DNA from: Deltaproteobacteria bacterium
GTDB taxonomy: Bacteria > Myxococcota_A > UBA9042
DNA length: 64,000 nt
Assembly: GCA_020632665.1 (NCBI GenBank)
Contig: JACKFC010000013.1
Location: 1 to 64,000 of the forward strand
Direction of reading: 5' to 3'
The notes below the pieces were generated by a model. It saw only the letters and a list, made by a program, of their open reading frames with translations, made no database searches and was not told the origin of the DNA. Below, piece by piece: positions 44,621 to 53,262 of this stretch; the first letter of the stretch is position 1; each line of letters opens with the position of its first letter. The position numbers and the translations under genes were made by a program.

Positions 44621-46461
44621 GCGACGAACCGACCCCACTGGTCGTGGCCATCGTCCTGGCCTGGACGGTGATCCACCTCTTCGGCTGCGCCGGTGCGCCC
44701 GTCGCGCCGCCCGAAGTCGCCCAGGCCGAACTCTGCGTCCGCGGCGCCAAGGTCTTCGACGGCGTGCGGGATCGCGGCGTGCTCGACGTACAGGTACGCG
44801 CCGGCCGCATCGCCGCGCTCGGCCCCGCGCTCTGTCCCGCCGACGGCGACGGCGTCGTCGATGCCGCGGGGCATACGCTGCTGCCCGGGCTGATCGACGC
44901 GCACAGCCACAACGGCGGCGACTCCCTCGCGATCCAGGCGCAATTCGGCGTGACCACCACCCTCGACATGGCCGCCCGCGCCGAGTGGGCTGCCGAGCGG
45001 CGGGCAGAGCAGCGCAGCGTCGCGGCCGGCAGCGACGCCCTGCAACGCGCCGACCTGCTCAGCCCCGGCCCGCCGGCGACCGTGCCGGGCGGCCACGGCA
45101 CCGAATACGGCGTCGCGGTGCCGACGATCCGCGCCCCCGACGAGGTCGCCGCCTGGATGCAGGAGCGCCGCGCCGAGGGGGCCGACTACGTCAAGGTGAT
45201 CTACGAGCACGGCGAGGTGATCCAGCACCCGGTGCCGACCTTCGACAGCGCGACGCTGCGCGCCGTGGTGCAGGGCGCCAAGGCGATGGGGCTGCGCACG
45301 GTCGCGCACGTCAGCACCGTCGCCGAGGCGCTGGAATTCGTCCGCGCCGGTGGCAGCGGCTTGGCGCACGTCTTCCACGACCGCGTCGCCAGCGCCGAAG
45401 AGGTCGCCGTCCTGCGCGACGCCGGCGCCTTCGTCGCGCCGACCTTGGTCGTCTACGCCCCGGATTACGGCCTGCGCGCCGGCGCTGCGCTGCTCGACGA
45501 GCCGGAATTCCTCGCGCCGCTGGCGTCGAGCTGGCTGCAGAACCTGGCGAAGACGCGGCGGCAGCGACCACGCCACGCCGACTTTGCTGCCCGGCCGATG
45601 GCGGCGGTGCGGCAGCTGCACGCAGCGGGCGTGCCGATCCTCGCCGGCTCCGACGCGCCGAACCGCGGCACGGCGTACGGCGCCAGCTTGCACCAAGAGA
45701 TCGAATTGCTGGTGCAGGCCGGATTGCCGGCCGCGGCGGCGTTGGCTGCGGCGACGTCGGCGCCGGCAAAGGCGTTCGGCCTGGACGATCGCGGCCAGAT
45801 CGCCGTCGGCCGGCGCGCCGATCTGCTCCTGGTGCGGGGCGACGCGCTGGCTGACGTCCGCGCCACGCGCCAGATCGTCGGCATCTGGAAGCGCGGGGTC
45901 CGCATCGCGCGGCGCCGCGCGAGCAGCGAGAGCGGCGGCATGAACGCGGCCGCCGTCCTCGGCGCGGCGCAGGCGTCGTCGGGTGCCAGATCTGCGGCCG
46001 GCAAGACGCTCGACGCGCTCGCCAAGGCCGAAGTCTCGGTCGACGCCGTGCGCGGGGGCAGCTCGACGGCGAGCATCACCCGCGGCGAAGAGGCCGGCGC
46101 CACGATCCTCACGGTCCAGGCCGAGACGCGCGCCAACCCGAAGGGCGCGAGCTGGGCGGGCGTGGTCGTCTGGCCGGCGGGCAAGGCCTTCGCCCCGGCC
46201 GACCTGCGGGGCACCGTGATGACGCTGCGCCTGCGCGGCGACGGCAATCCGGTGCGGCTGATGGCCTTCCACGCGGGGCAGGGCGCGAAGTCGACCACGC
46301 TCTGGCTGCCGACCTCCGCCGAATGGCAGACGCATCGCTTCGATATCCGCGAGCTGGGGAGCGATGGACGCGGCGTGGCGGGCTTATTGGTCGCGGCGCC
46401 GCCCGAGCCCGGTGTGCAGCGTTTCGAAATTGCCGAGTGGCAGATCGCACCGGCGCGTTGA
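44617..46461 (+). CDS. Amidohydrolase lipoprotein with CIA30-like C-terminal domain, copy 2
   Basis: 614 aa, exactly the length of copy 1 at 25843 and roughly 85-90% identical by eye along its length, with differences spread evenly, so both copies seem to be under selection. Leader ends LFGC (probable lipid anchor). All metal-site residues are kept: HSH in GLIDAHSHNGG, Lys and His in YVKVIYEHGE, RTVAHVST and LAHVFHDR, Asp in LAGSDAPNRGTAYG. C-terminal CIA30-like sandwich conserved. Here the gene lacks a functional tetR upstream and follows the hairpin-rich spacer, so it is probably regulated differently. Substrate unknown. Confidence 0.85.
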   Translation: MSDEPTPLVVAIVLAWTVIHLFGCAGAPVAPPEVAQAELCVRGAKVFDGVRDRGVLDVQVRAGRIAALGPALCPADGDGVVDAAGHTLLPGLIDAHSHNGGDSLAIQAQFGVTTTLDMAARAEWAAERRAEQRSVAAGSDALQRADLLSPGPPATVPGGHGTEYGVAVPTIRAPDEVAAWMQERRAEGADYVKVIYEHGEVIQHPVPTFDSATLRAVVQGAKAMGLRTVAHVSTVAEALEFVRAGGSGLAHVFHDRVASAEEVAVLRDAGAFVAPTLVVYAPDYGLRAGAALLDEPEFLAPLASSWLQNLAKTRRQRPRHADFAARPMAAVRQLHAAGVPILAGSDAPNRGTAYGASLHQEIELLVQAGLPAAAALAAATSAPAKAFGLDDRGQIAVGRRADLLLVRGDALADVRATRQIVGIWKRGVRIARRRASSESGGMNAAAVLGAAQASSGARSAAGKTLDALAKAEVSVDAVRGGSSTASITRGEEAGATILTVQAETRANPKGASWAGVVVWPAGKAFAPADLRGTVMTLRLRGDGNPVRLMAFHAGQGAKSTTLWLPTSAEWQTHRFDIRELGSDGRGVAGLLVAAPPEPGVQRFEIAEWQIAPAR

Positions 46462-46462
46462 T

Positions 46463-46496
46463 CACGGTGCCACGTGGCAATGCAAGTGCTACCGTG
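46463..46496. promoter_or_regulatory. Nested inverted repeats upstream of the small-gene/nucleotidyltransferase pair
   Basis: TGCCACGTGGCA (46468-46479) is a perfect 12-bp palindrome, enclosed by CACGGT...ACCGTG (46463-46468 and 46491-46496). It lies 40-70 bases before the first gene of the pair, where an autoregulated operator would be expected. Confidence 0.4.
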
Positions 46497-46535
46497 TCTA
46501 CCGGGGCTTGCGGCAAGCCACCGGAGGTGAGGTCG

Positions 46536-46751
46536 ATGACACCGAGTCCGTCGCAGAACCAAGGAAGCGGCGCCGAACGTCGAGCGCGCCTGCGCGAACA
46601 AATGGCGACAATGGAAGTCGTTGGCGTCGCGCCGCGGCGGAACGGTCTGGATCTCGAGGATCTCGCGTGCCTTGTCGAGTTGCCGGCTACCGACCCTGAA
46701 GAAAAAACCCGACAATTGGTGGTGATTCGTGAGCGGCTACACCGTCGTTGA
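46536..46751 (+). CDS. Small protein encoded with the nucleotidyltransferase
   Basis: 71 aa, ATG at 46536 with GGAGGTGAG upstream; the frame is open further back but lacks a ribosome site. Hydrophilic and mostly helical (AERRARLREQMATME, TRQLVVIRERLHRR); no known family. Its last 23 bases overlap the next gene in another frame, so the two are translated together. Such short upstream partners of minimal nucleotidyltransferases often form a two-gene toxin-antitoxin-like unit; which role this one plays cannot be read from the sequence. Confidence 0.6.
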   Translation: MTPSPSQNQGSGAERRARLREQMATMEVVGVAPRRNGLDLEDLACLVELPATDPEEKTRQLVVIRERLHRR

Positions 46752-47280
46752 ACTGCGTCAGCTGCTCGCAGAGGCGCAGGCGCTGCTGACGAACGCGGGC
46801 CTGAGGCACGCTCTCATCGGTGGCGTCGCCGTCTCCTGCCACGGGCAGCGCGCCCGGACCCGCGATATCCACATCCTGGTCGCTGGTTCGCCGGAATCGC
46901 TCGACCTGCTCGCCACGATGGCAACGACAGTCGGCTGGCGGCCTGAGCGGATCGGCGCATGGCACCTGCGGCTTTGGCGCGAACGTCAATACGCCGACCT
47001 CGTCTTGGCCGAGGTCGAACTGCAGGCCGAGACCATCGACCACGCCGAGATCCTCGACGTCGCCGGGGTGCGAGTCCCGGTTGCGACGCCCGAGTACCTC
47101 AGCGCGCTGAAGCTCGTCGCGCGCCGGCCGCGCGACCTGCGTGACGTGGCAGAGATCAGCGAGAACATTCCAGACTTGGACGTCGCGCGGGTGAACCGCC
47201 TGCTCGAGCCCTTCGGCCTGCGTTGGCAGCACGAGCCCGGCGAGATCGTGCCGACGATTGTCGAGCTCGGTGAAGGCTAG
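46729..47280 (+). CDS. AbiEii-like/minimal nucleotidyltransferase with altered active site
   Basis: 183 aa, GTG start overlapping the 71-aa gene. The family motif GG-x-A-V...T-x-D-x-D appears as IGGVAVSCHGQRARTRDIHI: the second metal-binding Asp is His. Later elements fit the family: a beta strand with ADLVLAEVELQAE, then VPVATPEYLSALKLVARRPR and DLRDVAEI, the usual PE-x-L-x-x-x-K-...-R-x-x-D block. Related proteins act as NTP-transferring toxins or as defence enzymes. With DxD changed to DxH it may use another metal geometry or be inactive. Confidence 0.75.
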   Translation: MSGYTVVELRQLLAEAQALLTNAGLRHALIGGVAVSCHGQRARTRDIHILVAGSPESLDLLATMATTVGWRPERIGAWHLRLWRERQYADLVLAEVELQAETIDHAEILDVAGVRVPVATPEYLSALKLVARRPRDLRDVAEISENIPDLDVARVNRLLEPFGLRWQHEPGEIVPTIVELGEG

Positions 47281-47313
47281 GGGCATTGGGCTCTACGCAG
47301 CCCACGGACCTCG

Positions 47314-47709
47314 TCAACGCATCGGCACCAACGCGACATCGTAGCGCGCGACCGCGGCATCGAAGCTCATCAAGCGCATGCGATCGGCTTGGGCCTGCGC
47401 CACGAGCAAGCGGTCGAAGGGGTCGCGATGCAGCGGCGGCAGCGACGCCAGCGCGTCGAGGTGCGTCAGGTCGATGCCGAGCAAATCCGCGCCGAGCCGC
47501 CGGCAGCCGTCGCCGATGAAGGATCGCACGCCCGTGGGCAGCTGCAGCTTGCCGAGCTGGACCTTGATGGCGATCTCCCACGCGCTCGCGACGCTCACGC
47601 GCAGCGGATTCGCCGTGTCGCGCAGCAGCGGCCACGCCGGCGCGGGCATGCGATCCGGGGCCGCCAACGCCCAGAGAAAGACGTGCGTGTCCAGAAGGAT
47701 GGGCGTCAC
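47314..47709 (-). CDS. vapC: VapC-like PIN-domain toxin
   Basis: 131 aa, whole-length PIN domain ribonuclease. Acidic active-site residues are in place: Asp in ILLDTHVFLWAL, Glu in SAWEIAIKVQLGKL, Asp in DPFDRLLVAQA and Asp in SFDAAVARYD. Its ATG overlaps the antitoxin stop by four bases (ATGA), the standard antitoxin-first order. VapC toxins cut tRNA or rRNA when free of antitoxin. Convergent with the nucleotidyltransferase gene, which ends 33 bases away. Confidence 0.9.
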   Translation of the reverse strand: MTPILLDTHVFLWALAAPDRMPAPAWPLLRDTANPLRVSVASAWEIAIKVQLGKLQLPTGVRSFIGDGCRRLGADLLGIDLTHLDALASLPPLHRDPFDRLLVAQAQADRMRLMSFDAAVARYDVALVPMR

Positions 47710-47963
47710 GCCGTGAACTCGGGGTCGAGCGGGCCGTCCTCGAACGCGGCGGCCTCGTCGCCGTCCAACGGGTCGAAGGCGTCGTCGGACCAGGTCACCA
47801 GGCCTTCGAAATGCCCGAATTGCCGACCACTCGGCTGCGGCGCGCGGACGAGGTGAGCCACCACCTGCCCGGCACGCGCGATGGCGATCTCTTCGCCCGC
47901 CTCGACGTCGCGGAGCAGCCGCGAGAGCTGGGTCTTGGCGTCCTGCACGTTGATGGTGCGCAT
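47706..47963 (-). CDS. vapB: VapB/Phd-type antitoxin
   Basis: 85 aa. The N-terminal Phd/YefM fold is clear (NVQDAKTQLSRLLRDVEAG, then EEIAIARAGQVVAHLV) and binds DNA as a dimer; the acidic C-terminal tail (DDAFDPLDGDEAAAFEDG) would wrap the VapC active site. GAGGAGG precedes the ATG. Tandem octamers in the promoter are the probable autoregulatory site. Confidence 0.9.
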   Translation of the reverse strand: MRTINVQDAKTQLSRLLRDVEAGEEIAIARAGQVVAHLVRAPQPSGRQFGHFEGLVTWSDDAFDPLDGDEAAAFEDGPLDPEFTA

Positions 47964-47981
47964 CGCGACCTCCTCGCCACC

Positions 47982-48010
47982 AAGCTAGTCTGGTCTGCTG
48001 GTCTGGTCAA
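47982..48010 (-). promoter_or_regulatory. vapBC promoter with tandem octamer operator
   Basis: On the minus strand, TTGACC (48010-48005) and TAGCTT (47987-47982) are 17 bases apart. The spacer holds two direct copies of CTGGTCTG (47990-47997 and 47998-48005, plus-strand reading). The inferred start of transcription lies just before the ribosome site. Antitoxin-toxin binding to the octamers would block RNA polymerase. Confidence 0.55.
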
Positions 48011-48114
48011 CTTGAGGATGTGGCGTCGGCCGTTTGGGGGGCGGCGCAAAAAGGCGTCGACTGCGCCGCTCCGAACGCCTAGCCTGGGTCGACCAGGGGC
48101 AATCGGAGGCGAGG

Positions 48115-50454
48115 ATGCAGACACGATGGAGCGCGAGCGCGCGGCGACGCCGCGTGTCGGCTGGAATTGGAGCGTGGATCGCGACGGCGCTGCTGCTGCC
48201 GGCCTCTGCGTGGGCCTGCGGCGGCTGCTTCGCGCCGACCTTGCCGCCGGCGCCGGGGCAGCCGCCGGGCGGCGCGGTGGTGCAGAACGCCGAGCGCGTG
48301 GTCTTCGTGCAGAACGAGAAGACCGGCGTCTCGCGGGTCTGGGTCGAGGTGCGCTACAGCGGCGCGGCGGAGGATTTCGGCTGGGTGTTGCCGCTGCCGC
48401 AGGTGCCGACGGTGACGGTGGGCACGTCCTGGGCCCTCGACGCGCTCGACGACGTCCTGGCGGCGAAGTTCGCGACCCAGCTCGGGCCGTCGGAGAACTG
48501 CCACGATCCGGTGCAGGGCTGTGCCTCTTACCCCATGGACACTGACGTGACGTTCCCGATGAGCGATGCATTCACCGGCGGCGGTCCCGGCGGTGGCGGT
48601 GGCAGCCCGACCCTGCCGGGCGGCGTCTTCGTCCTCGACCAGGGTCAAGCCGGTCCCTACGACTACGTGGTGATCGGTGGCTTCGAGTCCGCGAAGCTGA
48701 TCGGCTGGCTGCAAGACAACGGCTACAAGATCCCGGCTGCCGCAGGCCCGATCGTGCAGAGCCACGCCGACAAGGGCGACGTCTTCCTGGCCATCAAGCT
48801 GCAGAGCGGGCAGGGCGTCGAGCGGATCAAGCCGGTCGTGATGACCATGCAGAACGCCGAGCCCTGCGTACCGCTGCGCCTCACCAGCATCGCGGCTGCG
48901 GCGGAGATGAGCGTCATCGTCACCGCGGCGGGTCCGGGGCGGGCGCTGGCCAAGAATATGCTGCACTTCGACCTCAACCCGGCGCTGGTGAACTGGCTCG
49001 GTGGGGCCAACAACATCGAGCAGATGATCTCGGCCGCGGCGGACGAGGCGGCGGGGCGTGGCTTCTTCACCGACGCGTCGATGCCGAGCGGCACGGCGGT
49101 CGGCAAGCTCGCCGCCGTCCCGGACCTCGATTGGCTCGACGGCAAATCGACGCTCTACGACTTCGCCGTCGCCTACGCCTCTGTGCGGATTGGCTGGAAC
49201 GCGCAGTGGAAGGAGTCGGCTTGGTCGCACCCCGAGGTGGAGTCTGCGGTGCTCGCCGAGCTGGGGCTTGCGGCGATCATGCAGGCGCAGCTCGCCGGCG
49301 CGGTGAAACCTGGCCAATTCGCGGCGCAGCTCGCGCTCTGCGGCGCGGTGTGGTCTGGATATCCGGGTTCCGTTCCCTCGGATACTTGCTTCGTCGGCTT
49401 CGTCGGCAAGGCCTGGAGCAAGGCGAGCGCGCAGGCGGTGGCGATCGATACGGCAAAGCTGAAGGCGGCGCTGGCGTCGACCCTGACGGCGCCCTACCAG
49501 CAGCTGCGGGACGATATCGCCGCCACCTCCCGCACGACGCGCCTCTCGACCTGGATCGGTCCCGAGGAGATGGATCGCGACCCGATTTTCGCCTTCAACC
49601 CGTTCCTGCCGGAGGTCGAGCCGCTCCGCACCGCCAAGCGAAACAACGTCTGCGGCGACGGCTGGCTCCCGGCGGACCACGAACGCCTCACGATCCCGGG
49701 CGTCGGCAGCTGGCGCATCGGCGCGAATACGCCGTGGAATACCGTCGCGTGGAAGAAGACCGCGCCCTTCGCGATCGACATCTCGGTGCTCGACGAAGAG
49801 GGGCCGCCGATTCCGATCGCGGCGAACCAGATCGAGCTGGTCGATACCGTCCTGCTCTCCGCGGTGGTCGGGGCGGCCAGCCCGGTCAAGGCGTTGGCGC
49901 TGAAGCCGGCGAAGGCGTGGTTGCCGCCTGTGAGCGATCCGGTGCTGGCGAATTCGGTGCAGCCTTGGAGCGCGCCTTGGGGCTGTGAGCCGCTGGCGGG
50001 ATGGGTCCAAGGGGAGTGCCCGCCAGCGTCGGCGGGGTTCACGTGCAGCGGTGGCTCGGGCGGCGGCGGTGGCAGTGACGGCGGTGGCGGTGACGGCAGC
50101 GCAAGCGACAGTGGCAGCGTGGGCGACAGTGGCAGCGGGAGCGACAGTGGCAGCGGGAGCGACAGTGGCAGCAGCGGTAGCGGCGATACTTCGGGTGCTG
50201 GGGGGGATTGCGGCAGCGGGTGTGACGTACTCGCGTCCGGTGGCGACGTTGTTCTCGATGCCGGGACTGATGGGACCGGCTCCGGCCCCATCGCCACGCC
50301 CAGCGCCAAGACCGACGCCGGCTGCTCGGCAGGTGGTCGCAGCAACGGCGCGCCACTTGCCTGGACCTTCGCGCTCCTCGCCGCCATCCTCGCGCTCGGC
50401 CTGCGTCGTAGCGGGCCTGCCGAGGTCCGCCGTGTTCCGCATCGCATCGATTGA
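48115..50454 (+). CDS. DUF2330 protein with MYXO-CTERM-like anchor
   Basis: 779 aa. The ATG at 48115 (GGAGGCGAGG upstream) starts a signal peptide ending SAWACGGCF, the CGGCF being the usual start of DUF2330 proteins. The domain continues with VVFVQNEKTGVSRVWVEVRY and DFGWVLPLPQVP. Residues about 640-740 are a Gly/Ser/Asp low-complexity spacer. The tail has a Cys (DAGCSAGG), a membrane segment (WTFALLAAILALGL) and RR, the layout of MYXO-CTERM sorting signals that leave the protein anchored at the cell surface. Function of DUF2330 unknown. The next gene overlaps its end. Confidence 0.85.
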   Translation: MQTRWSASARRRRVSAGIGAWIATALLLPASAWACGGCFAPTLPPAPGQPPGGAVVQNAERVVFVQNEKTGVSRVWVEVRYSGAAEDFGWVLPLPQVPTVTVGTSWALDALDDVLAAKFATQLGPSENCHDPVQGCASYPMDTDVTFPMSDAFTGGGPGGGGGSPTLPGGVFVLDQGQAGPYDYVVIGGFESAKLIGWLQDNGYKIPAAAGPIVQSHADKGDVFLAIKLQSGQGVERIKPVVMTMQNAEPCVPLRLTSIAAAAEMSVIVTAAGPGRALAKNMLHFDLNPALVNWLGGANNIEQMISAAADEAAGRGFFTDASMPSGTAVGKLAAVPDLDWLDGKSTLYDFAVAYASVRIGWNAQWKESAWSHPEVESAVLAELGLAAIMQAQLAGAVKPGQFAAQLALCGAVWSGYPGSVPSDTCFVGFVGKAWSKASAQAVAIDTAKLKAALASTLTAPYQQLRDDIAATSRTTRLSTWIGPEEMDRDPIFAFNPFLPEVEPLRTAKRNNVCGDGWLPADHERLTIPGVGSWRIGANTPWNTVAWKKTAPFAIDISVLDEEGPPIPIAANQIELVDTVLLSAVVGAASPVKALALKPAKAWLPPVSDPVLANSVQPWSAPWGCEPLAGWVQGECPPASAGFTCSGGSGGGGGSDGGGGDGSASDSGSVGDSGSGSDSGSGSDSGSSGSGDTSGAGGDCGSGCDVLASGGDVVLDAGTDGTGSGPIATPSAKTDAGCSAGGRSNGAPLAWTFALLAAILALGLRRSGPAEVRRVPHRID

Positions 50455-51070
50455 TCGTCCGTTCTCCCGTCGTCCGCGTCGCCCGGCGGCCGGCCTGCTC
50501 TCTGCCTTCGCCCTGGTCCTGGGGCTCGGCGTCGCGCCGGCGGTCGAAGCGGAATCCGCGCGCGTCACCGCCTCGGGGCAGCGCGAGGACCGCAATATCG
50601 TCAACTTCCGCGTCGGCGCGACCAGCGCGGCCGGGCGGATGCAGATGTGCCTCGAAGGCTCACCGCACGAGCTGCTCGGCCTCGAGGCCTGCGGCACGGG
50701 CGCGACGTGGCTGCAGAACGACTCCGCGCCCGAGCCGCAGCTGATGCACCTGCGCGCCAACGTCCGGGTGCTCTCGATGGCGCTCTTCGGCGGCTACCTG
50801 CAAGCGCGGGTCGGCGCGGGCGTCACCGAGCTGCAGGTCGGCGACGACGCGGGCGGCTTGGACTTCACCGGCACGGGCCCCTTCGGCACCGAGACGGCGG
50901 GCCCCGAGGTGGGCGGCTCGCTGCGCATGTTGGCGCCGATTTGGGGCGGCCTGGAGCTGATCGGCCAGATCGACGCGACGCTCTCGTACCTGAAATACGC
51001 GCCGAAGCTGGTCTCGCCGCAGCCGGCGGTCTTCCCCTCGCTGACCGCGACGGTGGGCTTCGGCTTCTGA
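50432..51070 (+). CDS. Small outer-membrane barrel-like protein
   Basis: 212 aa from the GTG at 50432 (GAGG upstream), overlapping the DUF2330 gene by 23 bases. A twin-basic start and signal peptide (LLSAFALVLGLGVAPAVEA) precede a short set of beta strands ending with an aromatic residue (LTATVGFGF), the C-terminal signature of outer-membrane barrels. No family recognised. The overlap suggests co-translation and perhaps a shared role with the surface-anchored DUF2330 protein. Confidence 0.65.
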   Translation: MFRIASIDRPFSRRPRRPAAGLLSAFALVLGLGVAPAVEAESARVTASGQREDRNIVNFRVGATSAAGRMQMCLEGSPHELLGLEACGTGATWLQNDSAPEPQLMHLRANVRVLSMALFGGYLQARVGAGVTELQVGDDAGGLDFTGTGPFGTETAGPEVGGSLRMLAPIWGGLELIGQIDATLSYLKYAPKLVSPQPAVFPSLTATVGFGF

Positions 51071-51098
51071 GCTTCGGGTTTGCGTCTTTCCCGCTGCG

Positions 51099-53123
51099 CT
51101 ACTTGCCCTTGGCGCAGAGCACGACCGAGGTCGGGCTATTCGGCTGGCCGTTGGCCTGGTCGATCCAGCTGACGCTCGATGCCTGCGGGGTCACGCGGCA
51201 ATACGAGGCGTTGTTCTCGTCGCTACCGGTGTGCGCGATATGGTTGAGGATGAAGACGGTCTGGCCGTTGCTCGCCTTGGCGTGCAGCTTGAGGTCGTCG
51301 GACCAATCCTTGCCGAAGAGCTTCCACTCGCCGGTGTGGGTCTGCTGCTGATTCTGCGTCGCGTAGTTGACCTTGTAGCAGATGTCGTGGCCGCCGAGGT
51401 TGTGGTTGTTGTTGTAGTCGTAGGCCCAGTTCGGGTCGGTCTTTGGACCGGACTCGTCGCGCCACAGCCGCAGGCCGACCGACTTGCAGGTCGCCACCGC
51501 GAGGCTCTCCTTGTAGGTGCCGTGCGGGTAGTGGACCGGATACATGAGGTAATCCGGAGTCTCCAGCCAGAGCTTGCCGTAGACCTGCTTCTTGCACTCG
51601 CTCGTGCAGTTGAGCTTGGTGGCCGGATCGTTGAAGTCGCACTCCTCGCCGGCGTCGAGCTTGCCGTTGCCGCATTCCTTGAGGCAGAGCGCGTCGCAGC
51701 CGTCGCCCGGCTTGGTGTTGCCGTCGTCGCAGGTCTCGCCGTTCTCCAGCTTGCTGTTGCCGCATTCGAAGATGCTGAAGGTGCCCCAGAGACCGGTTTT
51801 GCGGCAGATGCGGACAGCGTCGGTGGCGTCGTCGACGTAGGTATAGCCGCGGGTCTTGGCCGAGCAGACGACCGGCGGCTGCGCCAGCACCGGCAGCTTC
51901 AGGCCCTTGCCGACCTCCAGCGCGCCGGTGGCCTGCAGCTTCTGGTTCGAGATGGTGGTGATGGTGATCGAGAAGGTCGAGACCCAGCCGTCGGTTCCGT
52001 CGTTCGCGTTGCAGAGCGTCTTGTTGCCCGGCGCCTGCGGGATGCAGTAGCTGCTGTCGGTCACTTTCAGCGTCCACAGGCCCTTGGGGTTCTGCCCCAG
52101 CCAGGCGCCGAGGTCGCCCTTCTGCGGTCCCTTGTCGGGGGTGTAGGTGGCGGTGAGCTTCTTGGCGTCGACCTGGCCGCAGGGGTCGCACAGCGTCCAG
52201 CCGACCTTCTTGTCGTCCGGCGGCAGCAACAGGATCGCGACCTTGGAGAGGTCGGTATTCTCGACCTCGAGCGAGAGCGCGATGTCCTTGGCGAGCCCGA
52301 AGTCCGGCACGTCGATCTGCGCCGTGGCGCTGGCGCCGGTATTGTCCGGGATCGGCAGGTTTGCGGTCAGGCCGGCGATGGTCTCGACGAATTCGTCGGT
52401 CAGCAGGCCGCCGCTGACGCCGCCCAAGCTGCCACCCGCCGGGGCGCACTTCAGCGCGCCATCCGCGGCGATGCCGGTCACCGCCTCGCCCGATTTGCAG
52501 CTGCCCTGCGGCTGGACGATGCCGGTCAGCTTGCTGCCGTCGCCGACGAACGCAGTCGCGCTGACCGTATTGGCGTTCACCGCCGAAGCGGTGACGTTCG
52601 CCGCCGCGAGGTTGCCGGAGAACGTCGCGTTCTTCGCCTTGAGGCTGTTGCCGCCGAGGTCGAGGTCGCCGTCGAATTTCAGCGCGCCGACGCCGACGCA
52701 GCCGGTGCAGGCCAGCGAACCGGCGACCTGGGCGTAGGGCACCGAGGCCAGCGGCACCCGCGGCAGCTCAGGCTCGCCGGCGACGGTGACGGCCAGGGTC
52801 GGCGAGGCCGCCGCGGCCAATCCGACCGCCGGCAGCGCCGACTTGCCGCCGAGCTGCACGGCGAAGCGGCCGCCTTGGACCTTCACCTTCAGCGGCCCCT
52901 CGCTCCACAGCGGCTGCTGCGCCGTCGCGTCCGGGTAGATGGCGAAGCTGAGGTCGTAGTCGCCGTCGGTCGCGGGTCCGCCGCTGCTGTGCAGCGCGCC
53001 TTCGAAGAGCAGCGTCTGCGGCAGCGCGGCGACCGGGAGGGCAGCGCCGAGCAAGAGCGCGCTGGCGAGCAGCGCGGCGAGTCGGGCGCGGCGCAGGCCG
53101 AAGCAAGAGAAGCGGCGGGGCAT
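51099..53123 (-). CDS. Modular secreted protein (paralogue 3 of 3)
   Basis: 674 aa. The ATG at 53123 (AGGAG seven bases upstream) starts a signal peptide (LAALLASALLLGAALPVAA). Modules as in the proteins at 4368 and 22826: beta-sandwich (TDGDYDLSFAIYPDATAQQ), CTGC, FDGDLDLGGNSLKAKN, FVGDGSKLTGIV, CKSGEAVTGIAADG, a P-domain-like region (GLWTLKVTDSSYC), then two disulfide repeats (CGNSKLENGETCDDGN and CGNGKLDAGEECDF). The C-terminal 160 residues are unrelated to those of the other two and unrecognised. Probably secreted or surface bound. Confidence 0.75.
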   Translation of the reverse strand: MPRRFSCFGLRRARLAALLASALLLGAALPVAALPQTLLFEGALHSSGGPATDGDYDLSFAIYPDATAQQPLWSEGPLKVKVQGGRFAVQLGGKSALPAVGLAAAASPTLAVTVAGEPELPRVPLASVPYAQVAGSLACTGCVGVGALKFDGDLDLGGNSLKAKNATFSGNLAAANVTASAVNANTVSATAFVGDGSKLTGIVQPQGSCKSGEAVTGIAADGALKCAPAGGSLGGVSGGLLTDEFVETIAGLTANLPIPDNTGASATAQIDVPDFGLAKDIALSLEVENTDLSKVAILLLPPDDKKVGWTLCDPCGQVDAKKLTATYTPDKGPQKGDLGAWLGQNPKGLWTLKVTDSSYCIPQAPGNKTLCNANDGTDGWVSTFSITITTISNQKLQATGALEVGKGLKLPVLAQPPVVCSAKTRGYTYVDDATDAVRICRKTGLWGTFSIFECGNSKLENGETCDDGNTKPGDGCDALCLKECGNGKLDAGEECDFNDPATKLNCTSECKKQVYGKLWLETPDYLMYPVHYPHGTYKESLAVATCKSVGLRLWRDESGPKTDPNWAYDYNNNHNLGGHDICYKVNYATQNQQQTHTGEWKLFGKDWSDDLKLHAKASNGQTVFILNHIAHTGSDENNASYCRVTPQASSVSWIDQANGQPNSPTSVVLCAKGK

Positions 53124-53262
53124 GATGGGCTCCTGACAGATCGCGATGGCGGTTCGGCCCGCAGCGTGCCGTGCCCGCTGGACCCGATCAAGCCGAACCT
53201 GCACGCTCGCAGTCGCATCCCATGGTTGCGGCAGCGCCGCCGCGCCGCTGGAGGAAGACTCG

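Noticed and set aside
48079..50760. 893-codon minus-strand frame opposite the DUF2330 gene
   Set aside because: The plus frame has a signal peptide, a known domain and a sorting tail; the minus frame has none.
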